Assembly: GCA_017537365.1 (NCBI GenBank)
Contig: JAFYKZ010000026.1
Coordinates: 186,001-250,000 of the forward strand
DNA length: 64,000 nt
Reading direction: 5' to 3'
Origin: Clostridia bacterium
GTDB taxonomy: Bacteria > Bacillota > Clostridia > Oscillospirales > Acutalibacteraceae
Position 1 is the stretch's first letter; each line of letters opens with the position of its first letter. This document shows positions 16,468-24,775 of this stretch, piece by piece. Position numbers and translations under genes: made by a program. The notes under the pieces were generated by a model, which saw nothing but the letters and a program-made list of their open reading frames with translations, had not been told where the DNA came from and searched no databases.

Positions 16468-19065
16468 TTATTCTTTCGCTTTATTGCAAATATCAAACAA
16501 AATTTGCATAGCTTCAATAGGTGTTAAAGTGTTAACATCTATTGCCTGCAATTCTTTTAAAACACTGGTTGCATTTTGCATCTCTAACGGCAACTGCATA
16601 TCGGTTTCAGAAAAGGTTTTATAGGTTACAATACCCTCATTTTCAACCTCTTTTAAAATTGCTTTTGCTCGGGTTATTACCGACTCAGGAATACCGCTAA
16701 GCTTTGCAACCTCTATACCATAACTATCATCAGCCGCACCTTTAACAATTCTTCTCAGGAAGGTTATATCATCACCGCGTTTTTTAACGGCAACATTATA
16801 ATTTTTAACCCCGTCAAACTCGTCTTCCATAGCGGTAAGCTCATGATAATGGGTTGCAAAAAGAGTTTTTGCACCAAGTTTTTTCTTATCATTAACATAT
16901 TCGAGCACCGCTTTTGCAATAGACATACCGTCAAAGGTTGAAGTTCCTCTGCCGATTTCGTCTAATATAAGCAGACTTTTCTTGGTTGCGTTCTTTAAAA
17001 TATCCGCAACCTCGCTCATTTCAACCATAAAGGTTGATTGACCTGAAGCCAAATCGTCAGAAGCACCAACACGAGTGAAAATTGCATCAACAATACCTAT
17101 TTGAGCCGAAGAAGCAGGAACAAAGCAACCAATCTGAGCCATTAAAACTATTAAGGCGGTTTGACGCATATAGGTTGATTTACCTGCCATATTAGGTCCG
17201 GTTATAATAACTGAACGGTTATCACTAGTGTTTAAATATGTATCATTAGAAACAAAAGGATTTCTTATAACCTTTTCAACAACGGGATGTCTACCGTCGA
17301 TTATATTAATGCTTCCATCGTTATTAATAAGAGGTCTGCAATAATTATTTTCAACCGAAACATTAGCTAATGAACACAAAGCATCAAGCAAAGCCACAGC
17401 CGAAGCAGTTTTTTGGAAACGAATAAGCTCGTTTGCGGTTTTCTTTCTGATTTCATCAAAAAGTTCAAATTCCAACTGCTCAGAACGGTCTTTCGCGGTT
17501 AAAAGTCTTTGCTCTATCTGCTTTAATTCCTCGGTAATAAAACGCTCACAATTAGTAAGAGTCTGCTTTCTGATATAATCATCAGGAACTCGGTCGAGGA
17601 AAGAATTAGTAACCTCAATATAATAACCGAAAACCTTATTATATCGAACCTTTAAGTTCTTAATATCGGTTCTTTCTTTTTCTCTGGCTTCAATTTCTGC
17701 CAGAATATCGGTGCTGTTGGTTAAATCGCCTTTTAATGAATCAAGCTCGGCATTATAGCCGCTTTTAATCATTTTACCATCTTTAACCGATAGAGGCGGA
17801 TTTTCCTCAATAGCAGAAAAAATCAGTTCTCTAATGTCATCAAGCGCATCAATATCATTATAAATTTCTTTTAAAAGCTTAGAATTTGCATCTGCCAACA
17901 AAGATTTGAGCGCAGGAAAATTAATCGCAGTATTTGCAATAGCATTTAAGTCTCTTGCGTTTGCGGTTCCGTATACAACCTTAGTCATAATACGCTCAAT
18001 ATCTCTTATACCGCTTAAATACTCTCCTATTTCGCCTCGCAAAATAGTTTTTGAAAAAAGCTCGTCAACCGCATTTTGTCTTGCAGTTATTTGTGCTATA
18101 TTTAAGAGCGGTTTAGTAACGAAACCGCGCAAAAGTCTTTTGCCCATTGCGGTTTTAGTTTTATCAAGCACCCATAAAAGCGAGCCTTTTTTAGATTTAG
18201 AGCGCATAGTTTCTATAAGCTCTAAATTTCTAACCGCGGTCATATCAAGCTTCATATACTGCTCATCAGTATAAATTTCAACCTTATTAACCGAAATATC
18301 GCCTGAAACTCCCGTTTCGTATAAATATTCAAGCACCGCGCCCAAAGCGGCAGAGGCAGAGCTTTCAGTTTCGATACCTAAATTCTCGGTGCTTATAACC
18401 GAAAAATGAGATAAAATACGAGGCTCGGTATTTTTAGGATTAAAAGACGACTCATTTCTAAAAGTTAAAACACCGGAAAGAGTATCCTCAAAAAATTCTG
18501 ATAAAACCTTGTTTTCTTTAACCGATTTTTCGGTAATTAAAACCTCACGAGGTTTAAATCTCGCTAATTCCTCGCATATTTTATGAATTTTTTTATCATT
18601 AGAAAGGGTTGTTATAAAACATTCTCCGGTTGAAGCATCGGTGAAACAAATAGAAGTATCATTTTTTGAAATGCAAACAGCGGCGAGGTAGTTGTTAACA
18701 CCCTCGTCGAGCATAGTGTTTTCAATAACAGTTCCGGGAGTTATTATTCGAACAATTTCTCTTTTAACAATTCCCTTTGCAGTTGCAGGATTTTCAACCT
18801 GCTCGCAAATAGCAACCTTACGGCCTTTTTCGATAAGTCTTGCTATATAAGCATCGCAACTATGATACGGTATACCGCACATTGGAGCGCGCTCATCCAA
18901 ACCGCAATCCTTACCTGTGAGCACTAATTCAAGCTCCTCGGAAGCGGTTTTTGCATCATCAAAAAACATTTCATAAAAGTCGCCAACGCGGAAGAAAACA
19001 ATACTATCTTTATTTGCTTCTTTTATCTCTAAATACTGCTCCATCATTGGAGATATTTTGGACAT
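16468..19065 (-). CDS. mutS: DNA mismatch repair protein MutS
   Basis: 865 aa, full length. The N-terminal mismatch-binding domain has the Phe-x-Glu wedge in FFRVGDFYEMFFDDA. The connector, lever and clamp domains follow. The ATPase has Walker A GPNMAGKSTYMRQ (near residue 620), Walker B LLILDEIGRGTSTFDG and ATHYHELT. It scans DNA for mismatches and recruits MutL, encoded 23 bases downstream. It is preceded by ylbF with a 32-base gap. The C-terminus (TLTPIEAMQILFDICNKAKE) keeps the small dimerisation segment. Confidence 0.98.
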   Translation of the reverse strand: MSKISPMMEQYLEIKEANKDSIVFFRVGDFYEMFFDDAKTASEELELVLTGKDCGLDERAPMCGIPYHSCDAYIARLIEKGRKVAICEQVENPATAKGIVKREIVRIITPGTVIENTMLDEGVNNYLAAVCISKNDTSICFTDASTGECFITTLSNDKKIHKICEELARFKPREVLITEKSVKENKVLSEFFEDTLSGVLTFRNESSFNPKNTEPRILSHFSVISTENLGIETESSASAALGAVLEYLYETGVSGDISVNKVEIYTDEQYMKLDMTAVRNLELIETMRSKSKKGSLLWVLDKTKTAMGKRLLRGFVTKPLLNIAQITARQNAVDELFSKTILRGEIGEYLSGIRDIERIMTKVVYGTANARDLNAIANTAINFPALKSLLADANSKLLKEIYNDIDALDDIRELIFSAIEENPPLSVKDGKMIKSGYNAELDSLKGDLTNSTDILAEIEAREKERTDIKNLKVRYNKVFGYYIEVTNSFLDRVPDDYIRKQTLTNCERFITEELKQIEQRLLTAKDRSEQLEFELFDEIRKKTANELIRFQKTASAVALLDALCSLANVSVENNYCRPLINNDGSINIIDGRHPVVEKVIRNPFVSNDTYLNTSDNRSVIITGPNMAGKSTYMRQTALIVLMAQIGCFVPASSAQIGIVDAIFTRVGASDDLASGQSTFMVEMSEVADILKNATKKSLLILDEIGRGTSTFDGMSIAKAVLEYVNDKKKLGAKTLFATHYHELTAMEDEFDGVKNYNVAVKKRGDDITFLRRIVKGAADDSYGIEVAKLSGIPESVITRAKAILKEVENEGIVTYKTFSETDMQLPLEMQNATSVLKELQAIDVNTLTPIEAMQILFDICNKAKE

Positions 19066-19097
19066 CTCTAAACTTCCCTTATATTAAAATCTAAAAA

Positions 19098-19499
19098 TTA
19101 ATGACAACCGCCGCAGGTTGAACAACTTCCTGTGCAAGCGGTAGCTTCGCAGGTTTCGGGGTCTTCTCCCTCTAAGGTTTTGGAAATTATAGTGTTAATT
19201 TCATTAACCATAATATCAAGCTCTGCTTTTGCGGTGTTATATTCAACCATAGCTTCACTAGACATTATATCACCATAAACCTTACGCAAATTCTCATTTA
19301 ATTCCTGAACCTTTGCATCGTCTCTTTCATCAGCCTGCATCAATTTGTCAAGCTCCATACGAATAATATTGAAATTGCCGATAGCGGCTTGAAGTTCTTT
19401 ATCTTCATCATTAGCCAAACGAGCCTTTGCAAAGCGAATAAAACGCTCGTCCTGTTGAATAGCTTTTCCTAAATTTCTAACTTGCTCAATTACATCCAT
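19098..19499 (-). CDS. YlbF/RicF-family protein with Cys-rich C-terminus
   Basis: 133 aa. Helical YlbF/YmcA domain (~1-110; LGKAIQQDERFIRFAKA, GDIMSSEAMVEYNTAKAELD). The tail then holds Cys117, Cys122, Cys126, Cys129, Cys132 and a final His. In Bacillus the YlbF-YmcA-YaaT (Ric) complex carries Fe-S clusters and affects mRNA processing and development. The Cys tail here fits metal-cluster binding, though a partner cannot be shown because YmcA and YaaT are not in the window. The gene lies between miaB, an Fe-S enzyme, and mutS, with short gaps on both sides. ATG at 19499. Confidence 0.85.
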   Translation of the reverse strand: MDVIEQVRNLGKAIQQDERFIRFAKARLANDEDKELQAAIGNFNIIRMELDKLMQADERDDAKVQELNENLRKVYGDIMSSEAMVEYNTAKAELDIMVNEINTIISKTLEGEDPETCEATACTGSCSTCGGCH

Positions 19500-19526
19500 T
19501 TTTTAATACCTCTTTAAAATTTATAT

Positions 19527-20927
19527 TTATATAACAACACCTTTAAGTGCACCATCGCACGATGTTACTTTAACATTAACAAACTTTCCTAAGAGAGACT
19601 CATCTCCCTCAAACTCAATACTTGCGGTACCCGAAGTATGACCTGATAAAAGACCATCACCCTCAACACTGTCGCAAATAACTTTATAGGTTTTGCCTAA
19701 ATACTTGTCCTGATTTTTTAAAGCAATTTCCTCTTGAAGTTTTAATAGTTCATCAAACCAAATACCCTTTTCTTCACGGGTTACAGGGTCTGGCATTGAA
19801 GCCGCAGGAGTATTTTCACGCGGAGAATAAATAAAAGTAAAAAGCGAAGAAAACTCAACCTCTTTAACTAAGCTTAAAGTTTCTTTAAAGTCCTCATAAG
19901 TCTCGCCCGGAAAACCTACTATAATATCAGATGTTAACGAAACATCTTCTATTCTTTCCTTAGCCATTTTAATAAGGTTCAAATAATGCTCTCTATCATA
20001 ATGACGATTCATTTGCTTTAAAATTCTATCGCTTCCGCTTTGGAACGGCAAATGCAAATGACGGCTTATCTTTTTGCAATCTCTTATAGTATTTATAAGC
20101 TCCTCAGTGCAATCTTTGGGGTGCGAAGTCATAAACCTGATAACAAAATCGCCCTCAATATCATTTATCATACGAAGAAGCTTTGAAAATGTTACCCCGT
20201 GAGCGCAATCCTTGCCGTAAGAGTTAACATTTTGACCTAAAAGGGTTATTTCCTTATAGCCTGCATTTATCATTTCGCGAGCTTCCGCGAGAATTTTTTC
20301 AGGCTCGCGAGAACGCTCTCTGCCTCTAACATAAGGAACAATACAATATGTGCAAAAATTATTGCAACCATACATTATTGGAAGCCAACCCTTATATTTA
20401 CCGTCTCTTAAAACGGGAATATCCTCAACAATTTCCTCATTAGGCAAATCTCGTTCAAAAATTCGTTTTGAACCGCTTAATCTTTTATAGATAAATTCAG
20501 GCAATCTATGAAAAACCTGAGTTCCTAAAACCATATCAATATAAGGATAGCTTTTTTTAATTTTTTCGGCAACCGATTCCTGTTGAGACATACAACCGCA
20601 AACCGCCGCCAAAAGCTTAGGATTATTTTTCTTTAAAGCTTTAACAGTTCCTATATTTCCGTAAACCCTGTCCTGAGCATGTTCACGCACCGCACAGGTA
20701 TTAAATATAATAAAATCGGCTTCCTCGGTATGCTCAGTTATAGTATATCCCATTTTAAAAAGCATACCTTTTAAATGCTCGGAATCGCTTACATTTTGTT
20801 GGCAACCAAAGGTTATAACTGCGGCCTTTGGTTTATATTCATAAATTTGCGGTAAAAGTTTAAAAACTTTATTTATATAAACCTCTTGTTCGGCAAAAAC
20901 CGAAGTTTTTAGTCCGTTATTTAACAA
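19527..20927 (-). CDS. miaB: tRNA-2-methylthio-N6-dimethylallyladenosine synthase
   Basis: 466 aa from a TTG at 20927. AAGGGGAG lies 6 bases upstream, whereas an earlier TTG (20954) would translate the ribosome site itself. The N-terminal methylthiotransferase domain has the auxiliary-cluster cysteines (AAVITFGCQQNVSDSE, FNTCAVREHA, VCGCM). The radical SAM motif is GCNNFCTYCIVPY, and a TRAM domain ends the protein. It inserts sulfur and methyl at C2 of i6A37 made by MiaA. It begins the long run that includes miaA. No convincing promoter was found in the 90 bases upstream. Confidence 0.96.
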   Translation of the reverse strand: MLNNGLKTSVFAEQEVYINKVFKLLPQIYEYKPKAAVITFGCQQNVSDSEHLKGMLFKMGYTITEHTEEADFIIFNTCAVREHAQDRVYGNIGTVKALKKNNPKLLAAVCGCMSQQESVAEKIKKSYPYIDMVLGTQVFHRLPEFIYKRLSGSKRIFERDLPNEEIVEDIPVLRDGKYKGWLPIMYGCNNFCTYCIVPYVRGRERSREPEKILAEAREMINAGYKEITLLGQNVNSYGKDCAHGVTFSKLLRMINDIEGDFVIRFMTSHPKDCTEELINTIRDCKKISRHLHLPFQSGSDRILKQMNRHYDREHYLNLIKMAKERIEDVSLTSDIIVGFPGETYEDFKETLSLVKEVEFSSLFTFIYSPRENTPAASMPDPVTREEKGIWFDELLKLQEEIALKNQDKYLGKTYKVICDSVEGDGLLSGHTSGTASIEFEGDESLLGKFVNVKVTSCDGALKGVVI

Positions 20928-21017
20928 GACATACTCCCCTTTATATATAATCAATTTATTTTACCACAAACTAAAAACTATTTCAAGCAAGATTAAAATA
21001 AAATATTAAATTTTTAA

Positions 21018-21560
21018 TTATATTTTAGAAATAATTTGCTTGCCATTTTCTTTAAGCCAAAGTTTTGCTATTTTATAATCAGGAAAATAGGTTTCAACCA
21101 ATTTCCAAAACCTTTTAGAATGGTTTAATTCTTTTAAATGGCATAACTCGTGGACAACTATATATTCCCTAACATTTTTAGGGCAAAGCATCAAAAGGCA
21201 ATTAAAATTCAAATTATTTTTTGCCGAACAACTACCCCACCTTGTTTTTTGACTTTTAATACGGATTCCGTTATATGAAACTCCCATTTTTTCGGCATAA
21301 AATTGAACCATTTGAGGTATATTTTCTTTTGCCGATTTAAAAAGCAGTTTATGTTCTTCCTCTGAAATTTTTCTAATTTCAGCTTGGTTTTCAAGCAAAT
21401 TTATATGCTTTAAAATCCAATTCTTTTTCTTCATCAGCAGTTGCTCTATTTTTAAATCGCTAACAAAAAAAGGCGCTCTTATAATCACCTTGCCATCATC
21501 TTTTATTTCGATAGCAATTGATTTTCGACCGCTTCTTATAACCTCAAAATTTAAATCCAT
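21018..21560 (-). CDS. YgjP-like zinc metallopeptidase (M48-related, DUF45)
   Basis: 180 aa. The zinc motif HELCHLKELNH is at 137-147, preceded by the family's TRWGSCSAKNNLNFN. It ends with the Trp-rich LWLKENGKQIISKI. YgjP-like proteins are putative soluble metalloproteases, sometimes adjacent to restriction or repair genes, with no settled role. It stands just upstream of miaB in the same direction with a 90-base gap. A possible -10 box (TATAAT, minus strand, near 21590) lies ~30 bases before the ATG, with only a weak -35. Confidence 0.9.
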   Translation of the reverse strand: MDLNFEVIRSGRKSIAIEIKDDGKVIIRAPFFVSDLKIEQLLMKKKNWILKHINLLENQAEIRKISEEEHKLLFKSAKENIPQMVQFYAEKMGVSYNGIRIKSQKTRWGSCSAKNNLNFNCLLMLCPKNVREYIVVHELCHLKELNHSKRFWKLVETYFPDYKIAKLWLKENGKQIISKI

Positions 21561-21654
21561 AACACACCAACATCTAAAATTTTAGTTTATTATATCATAA
21601 TTTTAAAATATTTTAAAGCATATTATAAAGCAAAAAATTTTCCGCATATAACAT

Positions 21655-21683
21655 TTGACATTTTTATTAAAGAAATATATAAT
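21655..21683 (+). promoter_or_regulatory. Consensus promoter of the sugar isomerase gene
   Basis: TTGACA (21655-21660), 17 bases, TATAAT (21678-21683). Both hexamers are perfect. The transcript start would be near 21690, about 24 bases before the ATG at 21714, with GCGAGG as the ribosome site. Confidence 0.9.
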
Positions 21684-21713
21684 TTAATCATTAAATACCA
21701 CGCGAGGTTTTAT

Positions 21714-22601
21714 ATGTTACTTTCAATTTCAACTAATCCTATTGATGCGTTATTTTCATATAAAGATGCTATCCGCATAATTAATGAAGCAGGCTTTGAT
21801 GCTTATGATATATCGTTAGCGCATTTAACCAGCGGCTCTGATAACTATTTTGCCGATTTGGATTATCTTAAAAAAGCAAAAGAACTTCGCATATATGCTG
21901 ATAGTCTTGGTATAATTTGCAACCAAGCTCATGGCCCTGCGCCAACTAGCAAAGGCGATGCCGAAACTGATGAACTAATTTTTAAAACAATAATCAAATC
22001 TATGGAAATTGCAAGTGTTTTAGGAGCTAAAACTATTATAGTTCATCCAAATCAACATTTTACCTATGCAGATAATTCTGAAAAACTTTTTGAACTAAAT
22101 ATGCAGTTTTATAATAAACTTATACCATATTGCGAAAAGTTCAATATTAAAATTGCTGTTGAAAATATGTGGCAATGCATTCCAAATACGAAAACTATAA
22201 CCGATAGCACCTGCTCGCAAAGTTTAGAGTTTAATAGATATATCGATACCCTAAACTCAAAATGGATAACCGCTTGCGCCGATATTGGCCATGCCTCGCT
22301 TGTTAATAAAGATGTATCTCGTTTTTTAAAAGAAATGGGCTCAAAAAGAATAACCGCCCTGCATGTTCACGATACTAATCTAATAGAAGATAGCCACACC
22401 CTGCCATTTTACGGTTTGATGGATTATCACTCCATAACCAAAACACTTGCAGAAATTGATTATAAAGGCGATTTCACTTTTGAAATTTATAAATATTTTA
22501 AAAACAAACCGCTAGAACTAATCCCTGATTATTGCAAACACGCTTGCAATATAGGTAGATATTTAATTAATGAAATAGAGAAACATAAAAATAATATTTA
22601 A
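21714..22601 (+). CDS. Sugar phosphate isomerase/epimerase-type TIM barrel protein
   Basis: 295 aa, AP-endonuclease-2-like TIM barrel. Expected metal-site segments are GAKTIIVHPNQHF, IAVENMW, ACADIGHASLV, ALHVHDTN and GDFTFEIYKYF. These carry the His, Glu and Asp residues that bind divalent metal in xylose-isomerase-like enzymes. The substrate cannot be told from sequence; inositol or ketose-type sugars are typical of the family. It is a single-gene unit with a perfect promoter before it and a bidirectional terminator after it, and is the only plus-strand gene in the first 30 kb. Confidence 0.88.
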   Translation: MLLSISTNPIDALFSYKDAIRIINEAGFDAYDISLAHLTSGSDNYFADLDYLKKAKELRIYADSLGIICNQAHGPAPTSKGDAETDELIFKTIIKSMEIASVLGAKTIIVHPNQHFTYADNSEKLFELNMQFYNKLIPYCEKFNIKIAVENMWQCIPNTKTITDSTCSQSLEFNRYIDTLNSKWITACADIGHASLVNKDVSRFLKEMGSKRITALHVHDTNLIEDSHTLPFYGLMDYHSITKTLAEIDYKGDFTFEIYKYFKNKPLELIPDYCKHACNIGRYLINEIEKHKNNI

Positions 22602-22605
22602 AAAC

Positions 22606-22633
22606 AAAAGAGGTGCTAGAAGCACCTCTTTTT
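22606..22633. terminator. Bidirectional terminator between the isomerase and SASP genes
   Basis: Stem AGAGGTGCT/AGCACCTCT with a 3-base loop, flanked by A-rich and T-rich arms (AAAAG...CTTTTT). It can end both the plus-strand isomerase transcript and the minus-strand SASP transcript. Confidence 0.9.
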
Positions 22634-22663
22634 CAATAGTTATAAAACTAAAAATTAAAATTT

Positions 22664-22849
22664 TTATTTCATACTATTTTCGTAAGACTCGATCATTTTC
22701 TTAACCATCTGACCGCCGATAGAACCAGCCTGCTTAGCGGTGAGGTCGCCATTGTAACCCTGCTTTAAGTTAACGCCAACTTCGTTAGCAGCTTCCATCT
22801 TAAAACGGTTGAGTGCATCTTTTGCCTCAGGTACTACATGTTTAGCCAT
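22664..22849 (-). CDS. Alpha/beta-type small acid-soluble spore protein
   Basis: 61 aa. It matches the SASP family end to end: ALNRFKMEAANEVGV (containing the germination-protease cleavage region) and the DNA-binding signature GDLTAKQAGSIGGQMVKKMIE. These proteins coat DNA in the forespore, protect it from UV and heat, and are degraded at germination. The gene stands alone with its own terminator. A forespore-type promoter could not be fixed; CATAAGATA about 60 bases upstream is only a candidate. The ribosome site AGGAGAG precedes the ATG at 22849. It is strong evidence for endospore formation. Confidence 0.97.
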   Translation of the reverse strand: MAKHVVPEAKDALNRFKMEAANEVGVNLKQGYNGDLTAKQAGSIGGQMVKKMIESYENSMK

Positions 22850-22975
22850 TTTATTTACTCTCCTATAAAATTTTGTTTTTGCGTTTGCAATACTATCTTA
22901 TGAAGAATAAACATTTTTATTTGAGGTAATTTTTGTCGCATTTTACATTTTTTTGAATATAAAAATAAACTTAAT

Positions 22976-24775
22976 TTATTTAAACTGAGAATTATAAAGA
23001 GTACTGTAAAAACCGCCTAGCTTTATTAGTTCATCATGGTTTCCTTGCTCTGTAACCGCACCGTCTCGCACCACCAAAATAGTATCGGCATTTTGAATTG
23101 TTGAAAGTCTGTGGGCTATAACAAAACAAGTTCTGTTTTTCATAAGACAATTCATAGCGTCCTGAATTTGAAGCTCGGTTCTCGAATCAACATTTGAAGT
23201 TGCTTCATCTAATATCAGCATAGGCGCGTCTGAAAGCATTGCTCTTGCTATCGTTATAAGCTGACGCTGACCTTTTGAAATATTAACACCGTCATCAGTT
23301 ATAACGGTATCATAACCATCAGGTAAGCTTTCGATAAAATTATGAATTTTAGCTGATTTAGCCGCCTCATACACCTGCTCAGGGGTTGCATCCTCACGAC
23401 CATAAACAATATTTTCATAAATTGTGCCGTGGAACAACCAAGTGTCTTGCAAAACCATCGTATAAGCTTTTCTGAGGTCAGAGCGTTTGATTTTTAAAGC
23501 AGGCAAAGAATCCATACGAATTTCACCGCTTTGGGGGTCGTAAAAACGCATTAAAAGGTTAATAACAGTGGTTTTTCCTGCACCCGTCGGACCTACAATC
23601 GCAATGGTTTGACCCGATTTAACATTAATTGTTACATTCTTAATAATAGTTTTTTCAGGAACATAACCAAAAGTTATATTCTCAAAATCAATATTACCTT
23701 TTACAACATTAAATTCAACAGGATTAGGGTCGTCCTCAGGCTCAGGCTCTTCATCTAAAACGCGGAAAACTCTCTCAGCCGCCGAAATTGCCGACTGAAA
23801 TTCATGAAGAATATTTGAAAACTCATTTATTGGGCCTGCAAATTTTCTCGAATACTGAACAAACTGGGCAACACCGCCAAGCGAGATGAAAAATATCGAA
23901 CCTGCCGCCACTGTACCACTTTGAGAATACATATAAAGTATTCCACCAAAAACCGCAACCAGTGATATAGAAATATTATTTATAAGATTAATTGTTGGAT
24001 ATAATAAAGCGGCATTATAATCCGCATTATAGCAAGCATCCATTGCGGCATCATTTCGTTTATTAAATCTGCCGCAGATAACCTCTTGTCTGCCATAAGC
24101 CTGAATACTTCTGGCACCCGAAAGCATTTCCTCCGCATAACCGTTTAATTCTCCATATCTCTTAGAGCGAAGTCTGAACAAAGGTCTCACCTTTGTTGAG
24201 CGAAATTTAGTAAATAAAATCGAAACCGGAACTGTGAACACAAAAATTAAAATCATAGGTTTCGAAATTTGCCACATAAATATAAGCGAACCTATAACAG
24301 TATAAATACTTGTCATAACCTGAACCAAATCATGCGAAAGTGTACTATTAATCGTGTCCACATCATAAGATAAATGGCTAATAATATCACCCGTTGCATT
24401 CTTATCAAAATAGCCGACAGGTAAAGTGTTTAGCTTCTCAAAAAGTTCTTTTCGCATTCTATAAATAATGCGTTGACTTAAATGAATCATAACAACCGCT
24501 AAAAGATAAGAAAGCAACGCCGATAAGGCATAACAAATTATCATTATAATAACATTTTTCCAAACCTCAGGGAAATTAACACCGCCTGCCGCTTCAATCG
24601 CATCAATAGCCGCACCCGAATATCTTGGACCTAATAAAGATAACTGATTTGATAAAAGGGTAAAAATCAGGGCTGGGATAAACAATGTCCACTGTCTGAT
24701 AACATAACCGCCAAGGCGAATTGCTATACCTCTTCTCTCAGCCGACCGCTTCTTTTTGTTTTTATTATCAGTCAA
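22976..24775 (-). CDS. ABC exporter half-transporter, subunit with intact catalytic site
   Basis: 599 aa from a TTG at 24775. GGGAGG lies 8 bases upstream, and an earlier GTG would run through the ribosome site. Six membrane helices (~35-320) precede an ATPase domain with Walker A GPTGAGKTTVIN, C-loop NISKGQRQLITIARAM and Walker B MLILDEATSNVD with the catalytic Glu. The H-loop is FVIAHRLSTI. It forms a heterodimer with the subunit encoded just before it (8-base overlap), in the manner of BmrCD/TM287-288. Likely substrates are drugs, peptides or lipids. The pair is under the MarR gene at 26499. Confidence 0.93.
   Translation of the reverse strand: MTDNKNKKKRSAERRGIAIRLGGYVIRQWTLFIPALIFTLLSNQLSLLGPRYSGAAIDAIEAAGGVNFPEVWKNVIIMIICYALSALLSYLLAVVMIHLSQRIIYRMRKELFEKLNTLPVGYFDKNATGDIISHLSYDVDTINSTLSHDLVQVMTSIYTVIGSLIFMWQISKPMILIFVFTVPVSILFTKFRSTKVRPLFRLRSKRYGELNGYAEEMLSGARSIQAYGRQEVICGRFNKRNDAAMDACYNADYNAALLYPTINLINNISISLVAVFGGILYMYSQSGTVAAGSIFFISLGGVAQFVQYSRKFAGPINEFSNILHEFQSAISAAERVFRVLDEEPEPEDDPNPVEFNVVKGNIDFENITFGYVPEKTIIKNVTINVKSGQTIAIVGPTGAGKTTVINLLMRFYDPQSGEIRMDSLPALKIKRSDLRKAYTMVLQDTWLFHGTIYENIVYGREDATPEQVYEAAKSAKIHNFIESLPDGYDTVITDDGVNISKGQRQLITIARAMLSDAPMLILDEATSNVDSRTELQIQDAMNCLMKNRTCFVIAHRLSTIQNADTILVVRDGAVTEQGNHDELIKLGGFYSTLYNSQFK

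Noticed and set aside
22850..22960. A forespore promoter for the SASP gene
   Set aside because: CATAAGATA is seen, but no matching -35 at proper distance.
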